Shown: positions 39,161-42,335 of the stretch, one piece after another | Layout: each line of letters opens with the position of its first letter | Position numbering within the stretch: position 1 is the stretch's first letter | Assembly: GCF_016103465.1 (NCBI RefSeq) | Contig: NZ_JAEEAP010000025.1 | Location: 1 to 42,335 of the forward strand | Direction of reading: 5' to 3' | From: Streptomyces sabulosicollis | GTDB taxonomy: Bacteria > Actinomycetota > Actinomycetes > Streptomycetales > Streptomycetaceae | Length of the DNA: 42,335 nucleotides | Notes under the pieces: generated by a model | What the model was told of the DNA's origin: nothing | Seen by the model: the letters and a program-made list of their open reading frames with translations, nothing else | The model's database searches: none | Translations under genes and position numbers: made by a program

Positions 39161-40597
39161 GTGCGCACTCGGCTCCTCCCGCTCCTCATCGTCCTCATGG
39201 CGGGCGTACTGCTCGCGCTCGGCTTCCCGCTCGCCGGGAGCCTGGCCGCCCGGGAGCAGCAGCGGGTGGTCGTCGACCGGATCGACGACACCGCGCGTTT
39301 CGCCGCGCTCGCCCAGTTCGTCACCGCCGGGCCCACCGGGGCGGTCGGCGCCGAGGGGGACGAGCGGCTGGACACCCTGCGCTCCGAGCTCAAGCGCTAC
39401 CACGACCTGTACGGCATCCGGGCCGGGGTCTTCTACCGGGACCGGCACGCACCGCCCATGGCCGAGGCGCCCGGCGGCTGGCGGCTGGCGGACTCGGGCG
39501 AGAGCGCCCAGGCGTTCGACGAGGCCCTCGCCGGGCGCCGCAGCCACGATCCGCCCCAGGTGTGGCCCTGGCAGCGGGGCAGGCTCACCGTGGCCTCTCC
39601 CGTCGTCCGTGACGGGGACGTGGTGGCCGTCGTCGTCACCGACTCGCCCACCGGCCAGATGCGGTCGCGGATCCTGCACGGCTGGCTGGTCATCGCCGCG
39701 GGCGAATGCGCCGCGATGCTGCTGGCCGTGGGCGCCGCCTTCCGGCTCACCGGATGGGTGCTGCGGCCCGTGCGGGTCCTGGACACCGCGACCCATGACA
39801 TCGCGACCGGACGGATGCAGTCGCGCGTCGCGGCCGCCTCCGGGCCCCCGGAGCTGCGGCGGCTGGCCCGCTCGTTCAACGAGATGGCCGACAACGTCGA
39901 GCAAGTCCTGGAACAGCAGCGGGCGTTCGTGGCAGACGCCTCCCACCAGCTGCGCAATCCGCTCTCCGCGCTGTTGCTGCGCATCGAGCTGCTGGCGCTG
40001 GAGCTGCCGGACGGCCATGAGGAGATCGCCTCGGTGCGCGCGGAGGGCAGGCGCCTGGCCAGGGTCCTGGACGATCTCCTCGATCTCGCCCTGGCCGAGC
40101 ACTCCGCCGCGGACCTGCGGCTCACCGATATCGCGGAGCTGGCGACCGACCGGGTGGACGCCTGGCTCCCGGTGGCCGAGCGGGAGGAGGTCGGGCTCGC
40201 CTACACCGGCCCCGCGGCCATCACCGGCTGGGCCGACCCGGTGGCCCTGTCCAGCGCGCTGGACGCCGTCGTCGACAACGCCTTGAAGTTCACGCCCGAG
40301 GGGGCGCATGTGGAGGTCTCGGCGCGGACGGAGGGCGACACCGTGGCGATCGTCGTCGCCGACGGCGGCCCGGGACTCACCGAGGACGAACTCGCCCGCA
40401 TCGGCGACCGCTTCTGGCGCAGCAGCCGCCACCAGAACGTCTCGGGCTCGGGCCTGGGCCTGTCCATCACCCGCGCGCTGCTCGCGGCGGGCGGGGGCAC
40501 GATCGACTACGCCCCCAACGAGCCCCGCGGTCTGCGCGTGACCATTACGGTCCCGCGCACCGGGCCCGGTGAGACCGTGACGACCGTAAGGACGTGA
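39161..40597 (+). CDS. Membrane sensor histidine kinase
   Basis: The 478-aa kinase has TM1 (residues ~7-29), an extracytoplasmic sensor (~30-170), TM2 (~172-195) and HAMP (~197-250). HisKA has DASHQLRNPL with H262. The HATPase has DNALKFTPEGAHV, VADGGPGL and GSGLGLS. The sensor region has no domain I can name, but its size fits a PDC-like or helical fold. GTG start. It partners the regulator 18 bases upstream. The nearby TAXI binding protein (41288) could present a ligand to this sensor, which is inference from context only. Confidence 0.9.
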   Translation: MRTRLLPLLIVLMAGVLLALGFPLAGSLAAREQQRVVVDRIDDTARFAALAQFVTAGPTGAVGAEGDERLDTLRSELKRYHDLYGIRAGVFYRDRHAPPMAEAPGGWRLADSGESAQAFDEALAGRRSHDPPQVWPWQRGRLTVASPVVRDGDVVAVVVTDSPTGQMRSRILHGWLVIAAGECAAMLLAVGAAFRLTGWVLRPVRVLDTATHDIATGRMQSRVAAASGPPELRRLARSFNEMADNVEQVLEQQRAFVADASHQLRNPLSALLLRIELLALELPDGHEEIASVRAEGRRLARVLDDLLDLALAEHSAADLRLTDIAELATDRVDAWLPVAEREEVGLAYTGPAAITGWADPVALSSALDAVVDNALKFTPEGAHVEVSARTEGDTVAIVVADGGPGLTEDELARIGDRFWRSSRHQNVSGSGLGLSITRALLAAGGGTIDYAPNEPRGLRVTITVPRTGPGETVTTVRT

Positions 40598-40622
40598 CGC
40601 GGGCCTTGCGGCCGCTCGCCGC

Positions 40623-41225
40623 TCAGCCCCGCGGCCTGCGCCAGACGATGCTGTAGCGCCACAGGACGTGACGGCGGTACCGCGAGCCGGGCAGCAGCTC
40701 GGCGGCCAGCGCTCGCATCTGTGGGTAGGTCACCGGCGGCGGCCACACGACGGGCGAAGAGTGCTGCCAGTGCCCTTTTCTGGCGCGGTGGACGGTGCCG
40801 ACGGCCACGGCGGCGAGGACGCGCGGCAGATCCCTCGGGAGGGTGTTCCGGGCGAGACCGACAACGGCCAGGACCCCGCCGGGCCGCAGCAGCTCGCGCA
40901 TGCGGGCCAGTCCGGTGGCGGCGTCCATGTGGTGCAGGGCGGCCACCGACGCGATGACGTCGAACGAGCCGGGCTCGAAGGGATGGCTCAGAAAATCGCC
41001 GAGGACGTAGTCGACATCGTCCCGGTACGCACGCCCCTGATCGATACTGGCCGCGTCGAGGTCGATCCCGGTGACGTGCGGCACGGTCCGCCGGAGCTCA
41101 CGGGCGAGCATGCCCTCGCCGCAGCCGACGTCGAGGGCGCGCTGAGCACCCTCGGGGACCGCGCGGAGGATACGCGGGTGGTAGTGGATGTTGTGGTTCC
41201 ACCGCCTGCCGTTCTTCACTGTCAT
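40623..41225 (-). CDS. Class I SAM-dependent methyltransferase
   Basis: The 200-aa protein has methyltransferase motif I LDVGCGEG (~31-38), the acidic end of strand 2 in GIDLDAAS, DFLSHPFEPGSFDVIASVAALHHM (motif II region) and LLRPGGVLAVVGL (motif III). It resembles Methyltransf_11/25 enzymes of unknown substrate. The start is ATG 41225, beginning MTVKNGRRWNHNIHYHPRIL; the frame is open far upstream but antisense/shadow to the TAXI gene. CAGGAT ends 6 nt before the ATG. It is convergent with the kinase and downstream of the TAXI gene. Confidence 0.88.
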   Translation of the reverse strand: MTVKNGRRWNHNIHYHPRILRAVPEGAQRALDVGCGEGMLARELRRTVPHVTGIDLDAASIDQGRAYRDDVDYVLGDFLSHPFEPGSFDVIASVAALHHMDAATGLARMRELLRPGGVLAVVGLARNTLPRDLPRVLAAVAVGTVHRARKGHWQHSSPVVWPPPVTYPQMRALAAELLPGSRYRRHVLWRYSIVWRRPRG

Positions 41226-41287
41226 GCGCTGATCCTGCCCGAGGAGGTCCCGGTCGCCGGCCGGATCGGGACGGCAGCGGTGCCGGA

Positions 41288-42277
41288 CTACGGCTTGACC
41301 GAGCGGTAGTAGCGCGCCGCGCCCTCGTGGAGGGGGAGGGGATCGGTGAAGACGGCGGTCCGCAGGTCCACCTTCTGGGCGGCGTGCACCTTCGCCCCGA
41401 TGCGGTCCCGGTTCTCTATCACCGTACGGGTGACGCCCTCCGCCAGATCGGGGTCCACCCGGTCCGTGGTGACCAGGAGGTTGGGTACGGCGATCGTCTT
41501 GACCGGCTCGGGCCTGCGTATCTCCTGGTACGCGTCGGCGGGCACGGTGGCCGCCCGGTAGTAGCGCGTCACCCCGCCCTGCCGGTGCAGCGGGCCGGTG
41601 AGGTCGCCGAGCTGGACGAGGCGGATCGGGTAGGCGTGGGCCAGGGTGCGCACCGCGGTCGTCGGCAGCCCGCCCGACCAGAAGAAGGCGTCGAGCTTGC
41701 CCTGCCGCAGCAGCCTCGGCATGGCGTCGATGCCGACCCGCTCCGCCCGGATGTCCCGGTCGAAGTCGAGCCCGGCGGCCTTGATCAGCGCCCGGGTGAT
41801 CAACTGCACCCCCGAGCCGTCGTCGCCGACCCCCACCCGCAGATGCTTCAGATCGCGGGCCGATCGTACGGACGAGCCCCTCGCCACGACCAGCTGCATG
41901 TAGTCGTCGTACAGCCGGGCGCAGGCCCGCAGCCGCCCCGCTCCCTTCCCCTGGTAGGCGGCGACGGCGTCGGTGGCGGCGATGGCGAAGGTGGCCCTGC
42001 CCCGGGCCAGCCGCTCGACGTTGTCCGGGGACCCCCTGGACTGCTCCAGCCGCACATCGACGTCGGGGAGGTCCCGGGCGAGGTCCTGCTGGAGCATCCG
42101 GCCATAGGTGTCGTAGACCCCGGTGGAGACCCCCGTCGCGAACGTCGCCCGGCCGCTGGGCGAGGGGCCACCGCCCGACGCCAGCAGCCACCACAGCAGC
42201 AGCCCGAGGGCGACGAGGCCCGCGGCGGCGGACTGCAGGGCACGGCGCCGGTCCAGGCGCGGAACGGTGAGGGCCAT
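41288..42277 (-). CDS. TAXI-family TRAP transporter solute-binding protein
   Basis: The 329-aa protein begins with a basic stretch and a hydrophobic helix (~16-34, AAAGLVALGLLLWWLLASGG), an uncleaved anchor or signal peptide with no lipobox Cys. The TAXI signature follows: FATGVSTGVYDTYGRMLQQDLA, then RGRATFAIAATDAV, RVGVGDDGSGVQLITRALI and DAFFWSGGLPTTAV. TAXI proteins bind dicarboxylates/glutamate-like ligands. No fused DctQM permease is seen within the window, although the upstream side is truncated. CAGGAT ends 7 nt before ATG 42277. The last 58 bases (42278-42335) show nothing else. Confidence 0.88.
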   Translation of the reverse strand: MALTVPRLDRRRALQSAAAGLVALGLLLWWLLASGGGPSPSGRATFATGVSTGVYDTYGRMLQQDLARDLPDVDVRLEQSRGSPDNVERLARGRATFAIAATDAVAAYQGKGAGRLRACARLYDDYMQLVVARGSSVRSARDLKHLRVGVGDDGSGVQLITRALIKAAGLDFDRDIRAERVGIDAMPRLLRQGKLDAFFWSGGLPTTAVRTLAHAYPIRLVQLGDLTGPLHRQGGVTRYYRAATVPADAYQEIRRPEPVKTIAVPNLLVTTDRVDPDLAEGVTRTVIENRDRIGAKVHAAQKVDLRTAVFTDPLPLHEGAARYYRSVKP

Positions 42278-42335
42278 GGCGAGGATCCTGCCAGGCCCGC
42301 TGACGGGAGGGGAGGGGCGAGCCGCTACCGGGGGG

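Overview
The window is high-GC DNA with strong third-position GC bias and dense, mostly bidirectional coding. The gene content and order (rrn 3' end, osaC/osaA/osaB-like stress genes, ftsK, rimO-pgsA-cinA-clgR, dps, nei-lhr, recA-recX, gluABCD) point to a Streptomyces chromosome core region. From memory the order resembles the S. coelicolor stretch around SCO5746-SCO5780. That comparison is recalled, not computed.

Layout. 1-373: 3' end of a 23S rRNA gene, a 5S rRNA gene and the rrn terminator. 422-1300: a shortened DegT-type aminotransferase lacking its PLP lysine region, then tRNA-Thr(GGT) and a terminator. 1344-10793: an osmotic/stress signalling block. It has an OsaC-like RsbW/PAS/GAF/PP2C protein, a divergent 1856-aa OsaA-like hybrid kinase with ten exact 276-bp poly-HAMP repeats, and an OsaB-like response regulator without a DNA-binding domain. 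10926-18041: ftsK, a RodZ-like HTH membrane protein, rimO, pgsA, cinA (the last three overlap by 4 nt) and clgR, closed by a strong terminator. 18044-18606: a Dps-type ferritin with a possible stress-sigma promoter. 18840-24723: a small membrane protein, then a nei-lhr DNA-repair pair on the minus strand with what looks like a damage-inducible, leaderless promoter. 24775-26667: araC-azlC-azlD (branched-chain amino-acid export). 26687-29231: an alpha/alpha-toroid-like protein, DUF3046 and an AI-2E family permease. 29242-31122: recA-recX with a LexA-type box and a PafBC-type promoter. 31215-32332: rhodanese and cysteine dioxygenase behind an unlisted cysteine-rich leader peptide. 32662-34401: an FAD monooxygenase. 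34649-38125: the gluABCD glutamate ABC transporter operon (minus). 38432-42290: an OmpR-type two-component pair, a SAM methyltransferase and a TAXI-type periplasmic binding protein.

Working together. Three themes recur: stress/osmotic signalling (osaABC, dps, clgR), DNA maintenance (ftsK, recA, recX, nei, lhr) and amino-acid/sulfur handling (azlCD, gluABCD, cysteine dioxygenase). The most useful observations are: the leader peptide with four Cys codons before cysteine dioxygenase; a TTGTCAGTG-type promoter on lhr placing +1 at the start codon, mirrored by a perfect copy on recA; a window-wide leaderless signature ((T/C)ANNNT 6-7 nt before the start codon of genes lacking a Shine-Dalgarno); and recent homogenisation of two units in the poly-HAMP array. 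I see no insertion sequence, prophage, CRISPR array or biosynthetic cluster, and I do not claim an entirely new system.
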